Below are positions 7,798-16,250 of a stretch of DNA of 64,000 nt, piece by piece. This DNA is from Chloroflexota bacterium. GTDB taxonomy: Bacteria > Chloroflexota > UBA6077 > JACCZL01. The translations under genes were made by a program, and so were the position numbers. Within the stretch, counting starts at the first letter, position 1, and every line of letters begins with the position of its first letter. The DNA lies in assembly GCA_020845495.1 (NCBI GenBank), contig JADLFM010000260.1, positions 1-64,000 of the forward strand, given 5' to 3'. Under the pieces are notes generated by a model. It did no database searches, was not told where the DNA came from, and worked only from the letters and a program-made list of their open reading frames with translations.

Positions 7798-8859
7798 ATG
7801 GCCGTTTCCACCCTGCCGCCGGTCAGCGCGCGGGCTCAGGCGCTTCATGCGCGATCGATCGTTGTCGACGGCTGCTCGTTCTTCTTGCGCGGCTACAACG
7901 ACCGCATCCGCGCGAGCGGCCTGACGGCGATCAACTTCACGGTGGCGCTCCCGATGGAGGACATGGCGCAGGCTGTCTTACGGATCAAGGAGTATTACGA
8001 CACAGCCCGCCGCGATCCGAAGGTTATCATCGCCCGCGCGGTCGCCGATATCGAGCGGGCCAAGGCGAAGGAGCAACTTGCCGCGATCGTTGGTAGCCAG
8101 AACTCCGCCCACTTTGGGACAGACCTGGGGCTGATCGAGATCTTCCACGTGCTCGGTCAGCGGGTCTGCCAACTGACCTACAACGAGCGCAACTTCGTGG
8201 GCGATGGCTGCATGGAGCCGAATGATGCTGGGCTCAGCTTCTTCGGGCGGCAGGTGGTCGCAGAATTGAACCGACTCGGGATGGTGATCGACCTGAGCCA
8301 CGTGGGCGTCAGGACCAGCTTTGAGGCCATCGAGGCGAGCGAGCAGCCGGTCATCATCTCCCACATTGGCGTCAAGAAAATTGCCGATACGCCGCGCACC
8401 GCCAGCGACGACCTGATGCGGGCGGTCGCGGCGAAGGGCGGTGTCGTCGGGATCACCTCCTATCAGGTCGTGAACTGGCGCGGCGGCGACCGCCGTCCGA
8501 GCTTCGAGGACTTCCTGGCCGCCCTGGAGCACGCCATTTCGGTGGTGGGCATCGATCACGTCGGCTACGGCAGCGATCACGTGGTCGAGCCGAACGGCTA
8601 CCCGGCCTGGGTCCGCGAATACCTCTCGACCAGGTACAACCCGTATTCGCCGCAGCGAGGCCCGCGCATGTCTGGCCTGGCCGAGTTGATGCAGGCCGCC
8701 GACCTGGAGCCAGATGAGCAACTCGAAGGGTTCCGGGGCATCCAGGATCTGCCCCGCCTGACCGATGCGCTGCTGGCCCGTGGCTACTCCGAGGAGGACG
8801 TCCAGAAGGTGCTAGGCGGCAACTTCCTGCGGGTCCTCCGCCAGGTCTGGGGCGGCTGA
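7798..8859 (+). CDS. peptidase M19 (renal dipeptidase)-like protein
   Basis: The 353-residue TIM-barrel protein matches the M19 dipeptidase family through IDLSHVG (about residue 165) and PVIISHIGVK, which carry the two later metal histidines, and the C-terminal LGGNFLRVLRQVW. It lacks the usual N-terminal HxD metal pair (VVDGCSFF here) and has GSQNS where the bridging glutamate normally lies. The start at 7798 follows a GGGAGGG site and gives a family-like N terminus; earlier in-frame codons do not. It has no signal peptide. It is divergent from operon A and probably processes imported dipeptide-like compounds, but its altered metal site makes dipeptidase activity uncertain. Confidence 0.85.
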   Translation: MAVSTLPPVSARAQALHARSIVVDGCSFFLRGYNDRIRASGLTAINFTVALPMEDMAQAVLRIKEYYDTARRDPKVIIARAVADIERAKAKEQLAAIVGSQNSAHFGTDLGLIEIFHVLGQRVCQLTYNERNFVGDGCMEPNDAGLSFFGRQVVAELNRLGMVIDLSHVGVRTSFEAIEASEQPVIISHIGVKKIADTPRTASDDLMRAVAAKGGVVGITSYQVVNWRGGDRRPSFEDFLAALEHAISVVGIDHVGYGSDHVVEPNGYPAWVREYLSTRYNPYSPQRGPRMSGLAELMQAADLEPDEQLEGFRGIQDLPRLTDALLARGYSEEDVQKVLGGNFLRVLRQVWGG

Positions 8860-8877
8860 CCGGGGCGTCTGACCGGG

Positions 8878-8909
8878 GCGCCCCTCGCCCCGCCCGGAGC
8901 GAGGGGCGC
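8878..8909. terminator. bidirectional terminator hairpin between convergent M19-like genes
   Basis: The arms GCGCCCCTCG (8878-8887) and CGAGGGGCGC (8900-8909) form a 10-bp perfect stem with a 12-base loop between two convergent genes. No U-run is present. Confidence 0.5.
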
Positions 8910-8936
8910 TGTCGCTACCTCCAGGTCTGGCTGCCG

Positions 8937-9983
8937 TTACTTCCAGACCTGCTCGAAGACGCGCAGGAAGTTCTCCCCGAGGATCTTCTTGATCTCGGCG
9001 TCCGAGAAGCCGGCCCAGACCAGCGCTCGGGTCAGGTTCATCTCGTCGCCGGCATGGGTCAGGTTCTGGATCCGCTTGGTGTCCCAGGACCAGCCGGAGT
9101 CGAGCTCCGGGTGGGCGCGCAGGTCGGCCGCCCACTTCTCGGGCGTGTTCGTCTCGTCGAAGTCTAGCCCCACGCCCACGTGGTCGATGCCCATCAGGTC
9201 GATCAGGTACTTCAGGTGCTCGACCCAGCGGGTCAGGTTCGGCCACTCCTTCGGGCGGTCGGGGTAGTACATGAAGTACGACATCGCCGTCAGGCCGATC
9301 ACGCCGCCCTTCGCTGCAAGCGCCTCGAGCAGAGCTTCATCCTTGGCGCGGACGTGGGGCGAGAGCCGGTTCGGGTGGGCGTGGGTGAGCAAGACCGGCT
9401 GGCGGGACTGTTCGATGGCGTCGAGGCCGGTCACCTGGCCGCAGTGCGAGATGTCCACGATCATGCCGAGATCGTTCATCTGAGAGACGACCTTGCGGCC
9501 GAACGTGGTCAGGCCGCCGTCTCGGCGCTCTCCGCAGCCTGAACCGACCCAGTTCTGACGCTGGTAGGTCAACTGCATGATCCGGACGCCAAGGTCGTAA
9601 AACGTCCCGACGAAGTCCAGGTCCGTGCCGATGAACTCGGTGTTCTGGGGCCCGAAGACGATTGCCTCGCGGTTGGAGCGCTTCGCCTCGTCGATGTCCT
9701 GAACGCCGAGGCAGAGCAGCACATCATCCGGGTTGGCGTCGATCCAGCGCCGGCAGGCGTTGATCTCGCGGAGCGCCTGGGGCAGATCGCTCGACACCCG
9801 AGTCACGGTGTGGTTGGTCACGGTAACGCCGCCGGCGCGGGCGCGCTCGATGTGCGCGGGCTCCTGCTTCAGTACCGAGCTACAGTCGATCACGATGGCG
9901 GACCGGTGCAAGTCGACGGCGCGGCGCTCTTGCTCGGCGGTGAGGGCGATCCCGGCAAGCTCGGGGGGGCTGGCGATGGCCAT
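8937..9983 (-). CDS. peptidase M19-like protein, last gene of operon B
   Basis: The 348-residue protein is another M19-like barrel with VDISHCG, PVLLTHAHPNRL and the C-terminal LGENFLRVFEQVWK. As in its paralogues, the N-terminal HxD pair is missing (VIDCSSVL) and GPQNTE stands where GxEG is expected. The start is ATG 9983 because MAIASPPELAG precedes the conserved barrel; the longer frame extends into the spacer. It lies 62 bp after the DppC-like gene in the same direction and so probably ends operon B. Cytoplasmic; likely acts on the compound imported by the operon B transporter. Confidence 0.84.
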   Translation of the reverse strand: MAIASPPELAGIALTAEQERRAVDLHRSAIVIDCSSVLKQEPAHIERARAGGVTVTNHTVTRVSSDLPQALREINACRRWIDANPDDVLLCLGVQDIDEAKRSNREAIVFGPQNTEFIGTDLDFVGTFYDLGVRIMQLTYQRQNWVGSGCGERRDGGLTTFGRKVVSQMNDLGMIVDISHCGQVTGLDAIEQSRQPVLLTHAHPNRLSPHVRAKDEALLEALAAKGGVIGLTAMSYFMYYPDRPKEWPNLTRWVEHLKYLIDLMGIDHVGVGLDFDETNTPEKWAADLRAHPELDSGWSWDTKRIQNLTHAGDEMNLTRALVWAGFSDAEIKKILGENFLRVFEQVWK

Positions 9984-10045
9984 ACTGCACGCTCCACGGA
10001 TGTGGTTACGGATGTCGTTTGGCGGCGAGGTGCCGCGGCGCGGTC

Positions 10046-10963
10046 TCAGCGCCGCATTCGCGGGTCGTAGATGCTCCGCAGGCCCTCGGCGAGCAGGTTC
10101 ACGCCCAGCACGGTCAGCATGATCGCCGCGCCCGGGAACGTGACGACCCACCAGGCCGTCTGGAGGTAGAGGCGGCCCTCGTTGAGCATGTTGCCCCAGG
10201 TCGGCATCGGGGGCTGGACCCCCAGGCCAAGGTAGGACAGCGACGACTCGACGAGGATGATCCGCCCGATCTCGAGGTTGACCAGGATGATGATCTCGGT
10301 CAACAAGTTCGGTGAGACATGACGGCGCAGGATGTTCCAGTGGCTTGCCCCGACCGCCCGAGCCGCCTCGACGAACTGGGCCTCCTTGAGAACCAGCGTC
10401 TGCGCGCGGATGACACGGACGTAGCGGACCCAGCCGGCCAGCACGAACACGAACACCAGGATCGGGATACCGGTTCCGAAGACGGCGATGACGGTGATCG
10501 CCAGCAGCAGCATCGGGAAGGCGAGTTGAATGTCCACGGCTCGCATCAGCAGCATGTCCACCCAGCCGCCAAAGTAGCCGCTTACAATCCCCAGGGTGAC
10601 CCCGAAGAGCGTCGAGAGCACGACCGCCAGTGCCGCCACCACCACCGTCACCTGAGCGGCATACAGCATGCGGCTCAGGGTGTCGCGGCCGAGCTGATCC
10701 GTCCCGAGCGGGTGGACGACGGTCGAGCCGGCGGCTGGCATGAGCCCGGGCGGCGTCAGCTTGGCACGCAGGTCGATCTCGGTCGGGCTCATCGGCGCCA
10801 GGGATGGACCGATGATTGCCACGACGACGAGCAGAACGGTAATGGTGCCGCCGACCACGGTCAGGCGGTTGCCCAGCCAGCGCCGCGTAAAGCGAGCCAG
10901 CGCACCGGGGCGCGGGCGGGCCGCACGGGCAGGCAGGACGCTTTCTACGCTAGCGGCCATCAC
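10046..10963 (-). CDS. peptide-type ABC transporter permease (DppC-like), operon B
   Basis: The 305-residue protein shows the OppC-type HPLGTDQLGRDTLSRML loop, EAA motif QFVEAARAVGASHWNILRRHVSP and the family ending GLRSIYDPRMRR. About six membrane spans are visible, the first at residues about 35-55. Its start overlaps the stop of the DppB-like gene as ATGA, so the pair is translationally coupled. It builds the inner-membrane channel for the binding protein encoded two genes upstream. No ATPase subunit is encoded nearby. Confidence 0.92.
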   Translation of the reverse strand: MMAASVESVLPARAARPRPGALARFTRRWLGNRLTVVGGTITVLLVVVAIIGPSLAPMSPTEIDLRAKLTPPGLMPAAGSTVVHPLGTDQLGRDTLSRMLYAAQVTVVVAALAVVLSTLFGVTLGIVSGYFGGWVDMLLMRAVDIQLAFPMLLLAITVIAVFGTGIPILVFVFVLAGWVRYVRVIRAQTLVLKEAQFVEAARAVGASHWNILRRHVSPNLLTEIIILVNLEIGRIILVESSLSYLGLGVQPPMPTWGNMLNEGRLYLQTAWWVVTFPGAAIMLTVLGVNLLAEGLRSIYDPRMRR

Positions 10964-11874
10964 TGGCGCACCATCGGGTTGATGACAGAATACAGGACGT
11001 CCACCAGCAGGTTCACCGCGATGAACAGGGCCGAGGTGACGACCACGGCGGCGACGACCAGCGGGACGTCGCGGCTGGCAACGCTCGTGACCACGAGCCG
11101 CCCGATACCTGGCCAGGCGAACACGTTCTCGGTGACCACCGCGCCGCCGAGCAACTGGCCCATCTCCAGCCCGAGCAGCGTCACGATCGGAATCAAGGTG
11201 TTGCGGAGGGCGTGACCGAACAGGATGGCGCGGGCGGGCAGCCCCTTCGCGCGGGCAGTGTTGATGTACTCACGGGAGAGGACGTCGAGCATGCCAGAGC
11301 GGGTGAAGCGGGCCAGCACGGCGATGAAGCCGAGCGCCAGGGTGATGGCCGGCATGATCAAGCGGTCCCAACTCTCGCCGCCGGAAGGAGGAAGCACCTT
11401 CAGGTTGACGGCGAACACCACGATCAACATGGTGCCGATCCAGAAGGTCGGCGCAGCCAGCCCGAGCGTCGAGAGCGCCACCACGGCGTCGTCGAGCCAG
11501 GAGCCCTGCCTGGCGGCGGCCAGGATCCCAAGCGGGATGCCGACCGCCGCAGCCAGGAGCACCGCCGTGAAGGCGAGCAGCATGGTAGAGGGCAGCCGTT
11601 CCAGCACCAGCCCCATCGCCGGCACGTCGTGCCGCAACGAGCGGCCGAAGTCGCCCTGGATCGCCCGCCCAGCGAACGCCGCGAACTGGACTGGCAGCGG
11701 ACGATCCAGCCCCATCTGCTGCCGAAACTCGCGGATCTGGGCCTCGTTTGCTTCCGGCGGCAGCAGTAGCGCCACCGGATCGCCACTGGCGAAGACGGCC
11801 AGGAAGGTGATGAACGCCACGCCGACCAGCGCGAACCCGCTGAACAGCAGTCGTCGGAGGATGTATCCGACCAT
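10960..11874 (-). CDS. peptide-type ABC transporter permease (DppB-like), operon B
   Basis: The 304-residue protein begins with YILRRLLFSGFALVGVAFITFLAVF and GDPVALLLPPEA, then QMGLDRPLPVQF and GDFGRSLRHDVPA, all DppB hallmarks. Its EAA motif is EYINTARAKGLPARAILFGHALRN and the tail LVDVLYSVINPMVRQ. It starts 6 bp after the binding-protein gene ends and overlaps the DppC-like gene by 4 bp. It forms the membrane pore with that protein. By context it moves a peptide-like or hydroxyacid-containing substrate. Confidence 0.92.
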   Translation of the reverse strand: MVGYILRRLLFSGFALVGVAFITFLAVFASGDPVALLLPPEANEAQIREFRQQMGLDRPLPVQFAAFAGRAIQGDFGRSLRHDVPAMGLVLERLPSTMLLAFTAVLLAAAVGIPLGILAAARQGSWLDDAVVALSTLGLAAPTFWIGTMLIVVFAVNLKVLPPSGGESWDRLIMPAITLALGFIAVLARFTRSGMLDVLSREYINTARAKGLPARAILFGHALRNTLIPIVTLLGLEMGQLLGGAVVTENVFAWPGIGRLVVTSVASRDVPLVVAAVVVTSALFIAVNLLVDVLYSVINPMVRQ

Positions 11875-11880
11875 GGGAGC

Positions 11881-13686
11881 CTACTTCACCGACGCGCCGT
11901 AGAAGGTGTGGATCTCGTACGGGCTGGGCCGCCAGTCCTGGACTCGCTTGGAGGCACCGTAGAAGCCAGGGACCGTGAACAGGTTCAGGTCCATGGCGTT
12001 CTCGTGGATGTACTTGTCGACCTCGGCGATGGCGGCCCGCCGCTTGGTGTCGTCGACCTCGCCGCGCTGCTTGTCGATCAGGGCATCAAGCTGCGGATCC
12101 TTGATGTAGATGCTCTCGCGCTTGGAGTCGAGGCTGCGGAGCACCTGGTCCGGGTCGCCCAGGCTATTGCCGGACGAGAGCATGTAGATGCCTCGGTATT
12201 CGCGGCGGGCCCGCGCGGCCTGGAAGACGGCGAACTCCTGGATCTTCAGATCGACCTGGAAGCCGCCCTTGGTCAGGTAGTCGCTGACCGCCAGGGCGAT
12301 CTCCTCGTCGCCAAGGAAGCGGCCCTTGCCGACCATGTAGGTGAGCGGCATGCCGTTGGGAAAGCCTGCCTCGGCCAGCAGCGCCTTCGCCTTCGCCGGG
12401 TCGTACGGATACGGCTTGAGCGACGTGTTGTAGCCGTAGGTAAAGCGGTCGAACCAGCCGGTCTGCTTGCCGCCCATCCCATCGTAGACCGCCTTGTTGA
12501 TGGCGTCCGCGTCGATGGCATAGGCGACAGCCTGGCGGACCCGCTTGTCGGCAAGTTCGGGCGTGGTGTCGATGGCGAAGCTGAGCAGTGCCCGCCGGAC
12601 GGTTGGGAAGATCAGCATCTCGTTGGTGCCACTGGCCTTGATCCGCTCGATGTCGGTCGGCGAGATCGCGTCCACCACGTCGGCGGTGCCGGCCAGCAAC
12701 TCGGCGGCACGGGTGGCCGCATCCGGCACCTGCTTGAAGACGAGCGTCTTGATCTTGGGTGGCCCGGCGTAATAGTCGGGGTTGGCCTCGACCGTCAGCA
12801 TCTCGCCTTTGACCTGCCGCACGAACTTGTATGGCCCGGAGCCGATCGGGTTCGCGAAGAAGGCGTCCTTGCCCATCCGCTCGTAGGTATCCCTGGGGAG
12901 CACGAACAGGCGGGCCACCTCAGATGGCATCGAGACGGCCGTCATCTTCAGGCGGAAGCGAACAGCGTAGTCGTTGACGGCTTCGATCCCCTCGACGTTG
13001 CTGATGATCGGCCGCCAGGGCGACTTGGTCTCCGGGTCGAGGATCCGGTTGATGCTCCAGACGACGTCCTTGGAGGTCACGGGTGAGCCATCGTGCCACT
13101 TCATGTCACGGCGCAACTCGAACACCCAGGATGTCGGCGTGTCCATGGTCCGGGAAGCGGCCATGTGCGGCTGGAGCTTGCCGTCCTGATCGACGTTCGT
13201 CAGCGGCTCGTACAGGGAGTAGAGGTAGGTGTACGACGAATTGACGAACTCGATCTGCGGATCCTGGGTAATCGGCAGAAGTTGCTGGGCGTAGGTGAGG
13301 GTGCCGGTCGGAGTGACGTTCGAGACGGGCTTGCTGGCGGCGGCCGGGGCTGCCGGCGCGACGGCAGCCGGCGAGGCTGCTTGCGAAGCCGCGGGCGAGG
13401 CGGCAGGTGACGCGGCCGGCGCGCTGGCTGGTGACGCGGCCGGGGGTACCGCTGCCGCGGGCGAAGCAGCCGTCGCCGGCTTTGCCGCCTCGGTTGGCTT
13501 GCTGTCCGCCTTTGGGGCGGCAGTGGGTGCGGCTGGGGCAGACGGGGTGCAGGCCGCTAACACGCTCGTGGCGGCGATGCCCAGGCCGGCCAGCCGCAGG
13601 AAGCGGCGGCGGGTCAGCCCGGGTGGGGGGAGCGGCAGGCTGCGCGGGGTGATGGTCGGGGCGGGCCGTTCGGGGGCGCGGCTCAT
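11881..13686 (-). CDS. extracellular solute-binding protein family 5 (peptide type), Tat lipoprotein
   Basis: The 601-residue protein carries a twin-arginine signal (TRRRFL, residues 25-30) and a lipobox LAAC with the lipidated cysteine at residue 46. An Ala/Pro-rich linker follows to about residue 125, then a family 5 (DppA/OppA-like) binding domain with the LQPHMAASRTMDTPTSWVFELR, WHDGSPVTSKDVVWSI and GSGPYKFV landmarks. It would be anchored outside the membrane and feed the adjacent DppB/DppC pair. It lies 12 bp downstream of the hydroxyacid dehydrogenase gene in operon B. The unusually long N-region before the Tat motif is a mild oddity. Confidence 0.92.
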   Translation of the reverse strand: MSRAPERPAPTITPRSLPLPPPGLTRRRFLRLAGLGIAATSVLAACTPSAPAAPTAAPKADSKPTEAAKPATAASPAAAVPPAASPASAPAASPAASPAASQAASPAAVAPAAPAAASKPVSNVTPTGTLTYAQQLLPITQDPQIEFVNSSYTYLYSLYEPLTNVDQDGKLQPHMAASRTMDTPTSWVFELRRDMKWHDGSPVTSKDVVWSINRILDPETKSPWRPIISNVEGIEAVNDYAVRFRLKMTAVSMPSEVARLFVLPRDTYERMGKDAFFANPIGSGPYKFVRQVKGEMLTVEANPDYYAGPPKIKTLVFKQVPDAATRAAELLAGTADVVDAISPTDIERIKASGTNEMLIFPTVRRALLSFAIDTTPELADKRVRQAVAYAIDADAINKAVYDGMGGKQTGWFDRFTYGYNTSLKPYPYDPAKAKALLAEAGFPNGMPLTYMVGKGRFLGDEEIALAVSDYLTKGGFQVDLKIQEFAVFQAARARREYRGIYMLSSGNSLGDPDQVLRSLDSKRESIYIKDPQLDALIDKQRGEVDDTKRRAAIAEVDKYIHENAMDLNLFTVPGFYGASKRVQDWRPSPYEIHTFYGASVK

Positions 13687-13698
13687 AGGGGCTCCTCC

Positions 13699-14658
13699 TC
13701 AGTATCCAAGCACCATATCCTTGAGCGGGTGGAGCAGCGGCTCGCCCGTCAGGTAGCGAGCCAGGTTCGTCTTGAACTCTTCGAGTGCTCGCGTCATCGT
13801 GAGCGGCGAGCGGTACGAGCAGTGCGGCGTGACGACGACGTTCTCGAGATCCCAGAAGGGGCTATCGGAGGGAAGCGGCTCGGTCTCGAAGGCGTCGATG
13901 CAGGCGCCGGCGATGACGCCCCGCCTGAGCGCCTCGATCAGTTCAGACTCGACGGTGAGCGCCCCGCGCGCGATGTTGATGAGATAGGCAGTCGGCTTCA
14001 TCCGCTCGAGCTGCACCAGCCCGATCATCCCTTGCGTCTCCGGCGTGAGAGGAGCGGCCAGCACCAGGAAGTCGGATTCGTGCAGCAGGACGTCCAGCCC
14101 TTCCTCAGGCGACATAACGTCCTCGAAGTAAGGGAGCGGCTCCGGTCGGCGCTTGGTCCCGATCACCCGCATTCCCAGGGCGACACAGCGCCGCGCGACC
14201 TCGCCGCCGACGGCTCCCGCCCCCACGATCCCAACGGTCTTGCCGGCGATCTCCTCGGGCTCCGGTGGCTCCCAACGTCGGGCGGCCTGGGAGCGGAGCA
14301 GAGCCGGGAACCTCTTTGTCATCAGGAACATGAAGCCGACGACGAACTCGCCCATCGCGATGTTGAGCGAGTTGCCGGACCGAGTCACCAGCAGTCCTCG
14401 CTCGGCAAGCTCGGGGACCATCAGCCAGTCGAAGCCGGCGGTGCAGGTGTGGATCCACTTCAGTCGCGGGGCTTCGGCTAACGCCTTCAGGAGCGGGCCC
14501 TTGCGCATGGTGCAGCGCAAGATCACCTCGGCGTCGCGGCCCTCCTCGGGCACGCTGCCGTCAGCGTGAACCTGGACGAACCTGACGGATGGGAAGGTGG
14601 TCCGCAGGTCGGCCACCTGCTGAGGGGTGTAGATGTTCGCCACCAGAACGGTCAGCAC
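13699..14658 (-). CDS. D-2-hydroxyacid dehydrogenase
   Basis: The ~319-residue NAD(P)-dependent enzyme has the Rossmann motif GIVGAGAVGGEVARR and the family catalytic residues: Arg in INIARGALT, Glu in DAFETEPLP and His in VVTPHCSYRSP. It interconverts 2-oxoacids and D-2-hydroxyacids. The GTG at 14658 is preferred because a GAGGTG site lies 9 bases upstream; a GTG at 14670 is the alternative. The open frame further upstream only translates the tandem repeat. Placed between an LLM oxidoreductase and a peptide-binding protein, it may reduce or oxidise a product of the imported compound. The substrate is not predictable. Confidence 0.87.
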   Translation of the reverse strand: MLTVLVANIYTPQQVADLRTTFPSVRFVQVHADGSVPEEGRDAEVILRCTMRKGPLLKALAEAPRLKWIHTCTAGFDWLMVPELAERGLLVTRSGNSLNIAMGEFVVGFMFLMTKRFPALLRSQAARRWEPPEPEEIAGKTVGIVGAGAVGGEVARRCVALGMRVIGTKRRPEPLPYFEDVMSPEEGLDVLLHESDFLVLAAPLTPETQGMIGLVQLERMKPTAYLINIARGALTVESELIEALRRGVIAGACIDAFETEPLPSDSPFWDLENVVVTPHCSYRSPLTMTRALEEFKTNLARYLTGEPLLHPLKDMVLGY

Positions 14659-14714
14659 AGGGGATGTCACCTCACGAGGGTGCTGGGGTGGGGCAGCGGC
14701 GGGGTGGGGCAGCG

Positions 14715-14806
14715 GCAGTGCAAAGGCGATGGGGTGGGCAGTGCAAAGGCGATGGGGTGGGCAGTGCAAAGGCGATGGGGTGGGCAGTGCAAAGGCGATG
14801 GGGTGG
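14715..14806. repeat. 23-bp tandem repeat, four exact copies
   Basis: A 23-bp unit beginning GCAGTGCAAAGGCGATGG repeats four times head to tail with no spacers. It fills the gap between the LLM oxidoreductase and the dehydrogenase genes of operon B, with partial G-rich copies before and after. Confidence 0.9.
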
Positions 14807-14861
14807 ATGGTGCTCGCGGCCGGGGTGCTCGGCGGCGCCCGGCCGGCTGCCCGGCGCGGGG

Positions 14862-15902
14862 TTACGTGGGTGTCAGGCGAGTCAGGCCAGTTGCTTCGGC
14901 CACCAGATCGATCGTGCTGGCGACGGTCTCGCCGTCTGGCACCAGCGGGTACGCCATGATCTCGTCGGCGCCCGCTTGCACGAGGGCGGCGATTTGAGCG
15001 CTGACGTCGGATGGTGTGCCGGCCAGCTTGATCGGGTACACCAGCTCATCGGGGATGGCGTCGGCGAAGCGGGCGAACGCGCTGAGGTCGTGAGTCCGGT
15101 TCGGCGGGCCGGCGTCTCTGAGACGACGATCCAGCTCCGGTGGCAAGCTGAGCCCGTGCTGCGGGAGGTACGCAATTTCGGGGTAGCGAATCCATAGGTA
15201 GCGGCCCAACCGCACTTTGGCCTGATGGAGTGCGGCTAGACGGTCGCGGGAGACGCTGGCGTCGAGCCGCGCCACCACTCGGGGGCCGCGCTCTCGGCCG
15301 GCCCGCCGCTGGCCCTCGCGAACGAACGCCAGCTTCTCGGCCAGGATCTTCGGCGAGGCGCAGTGGCCGATCATGACGCCGTCGGCAAGCTCGCCGGCAA
15401 CACGCAGCATGGCCGGCCCATCGGCCGCCAGCACGATCGGGATATCAGGGCGCGTCGGGAACTTGAGCCAGAGGTCGCGAGTCTGAAAGATCTCGCCGTC
15501 GTAGTCGAGGTGCTCGCCGGCCAGCAGCCGCCGAATGATCTGAATCGCCTCGCGGACCCGGCGGGCCGGCCGGATCAGTTCGATGCCGATGTTATGGTAG
15601 CCAGCCCGTCCCGCCCCGAACCCGATCGTCGCGCGCCCGTCTGAGAGCTCGTCGAGCGAGCCGGCTGCCATCGCGGTCAGGGCGGGATGACGAGTGTACG
15701 GGTCAGTGACCCCGGTGCCGAGGGCAATCCGTTCGGTAGACAAGGCACAGGCGGCCAGCCCGGTGTATGTCTCGCGATAGAAGCGCTCGTCGGCGTACCA
15801 GAGAGCGGCGAAGCCGAGTCGTTGGATCTGGCGGGCAAGCGCGATCAGGACACGATGCTGGTGCTCGGCGTTGAGGAGGATGCTGAAGCGGGGAGTGCTC
15901 AT
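14862..15902 (-). CDS. LLM-class (F420-dependent type) flavin oxidoreductase
   Basis: The 346-residue protein has the luciferase-like TIM-barrel pattern: LARQIQRLGFAALWYADERF, ALSTERIALGTGVTDPYTRHPA, DELSDGRATIGFGAG and the late ADGVMIGH segment. Members close to this type use F420 and are methylenetetrahydromethanopterin-reductase-like. It is the first gene of operon B, and a CTGTACT-type operator lies 57-73 bp upstream. The start ATG (MSTPRFSILL) fits the family length. It probably performs an oxidation or reduction step on the imported compound; F420 versus FMN use cannot be settled from the sequence alone. Confidence 0.85.
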   Translation of the reverse strand: MSTPRFSILLNAEHQHRVLIALARQIQRLGFAALWYADERFYRETYTGLAACALSTERIALGTGVTDPYTRHPALTAMAAGSLDELSDGRATIGFGAGRAGYHNIGIELIRPARRVREAIQIIRRLLAGEHLDYDGEIFQTRDLWLKFPTRPDIPIVLAADGPAMLRVAGELADGVMIGHCASPKILAEKLAFVREGQRRAGRERGPRVVARLDASVSRDRLAALHQAKVRLGRYLWIRYPEIAYLPQHGLSLPPELDRRLRDAGPPNRTHDLSAFARFADAIPDELVYPIKLAGTPSDVSAQIAALVQAGADEIMAYPLVPDGETVASTIDLVAEATGLTRLTPT

Positions 15903-15958
15903 CGGTCATCCGAGCGGAGACGGCTGTGCGAGGGCCGCGCGACGGCCCAATCAGTGAT

Positions 15959-15981
15959 CTGTATTGGCAGTACAGTACAGT
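15959..15981. promoter_or_regulatory. operator-like repeat upstream of operon B
   Basis: CTGTATT (15959-15965) and AGTACAG (15969-15975) form an inverted repeat with one mismatch and a 3-base spacer, and a further TACAG follows. The right heptamer is identical to the arm at 2252-2258. It lies 57-73 bp upstream of the LLM gene start. Confidence 0.5.
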
Positions 15982-16013
15982 GGGCGCCAGTATCGCACGC
16001 TCGGTGCTTGTTG

Positions 16014-16199
16014 TCAACGGCGTACGCTGGCCCCGATCAGCGGCGTGGCGCAATGCATCCTGATGATTGCGCTGGACCGCCCGTCGTTGCCCGAGGCGAT
16101 GCTGTCGCGCTCCACTTGCGTCACGTCCATGACCCTGTCGAGCGTCAGGTCGCAGGCAGTGCTCGCGCCCGTCGCGCCGCCGATGACGGCTACGTCCAC
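16014..16199 (-). pseudogene. remnant of an FAD-dependent oxidoreductase (DAO family)
   Basis: The 61-residue frame reads like the first FAD-binding segment of a DAO/sarcosine-oxidase-type enzyme: DVAVIGGATGAST (dinucleotide-binding loop), then VTQVERDSIASGNDGRSSAIIRMH, a characteristic pattern of that family, after which the frame stops. A working enzyme needs about 380 residues, so this is a decayed 5' end. It lies after the DppC-like gene of operon C, suggesting that the operon once ended with an amino-acid or amine oxidase. Confidence 0.65.
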
Positions 16200-16250
16200 T
16201 GTCTCGCTACCTGCTCATCCTCTCCGATCGGTCTCGCCACCTCAGCGTGG

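Noticed and set aside
8878..8909. Riboswitch
   Set aside because: The hairpin lies between convergent stop codons, so it cannot be a leader for either gene.
14715..14806. CRISPR array
   Set aside because: Units are adjacent with no spacers, the copy number is only four and no cas genes are near; this is a plain tandem repeat.
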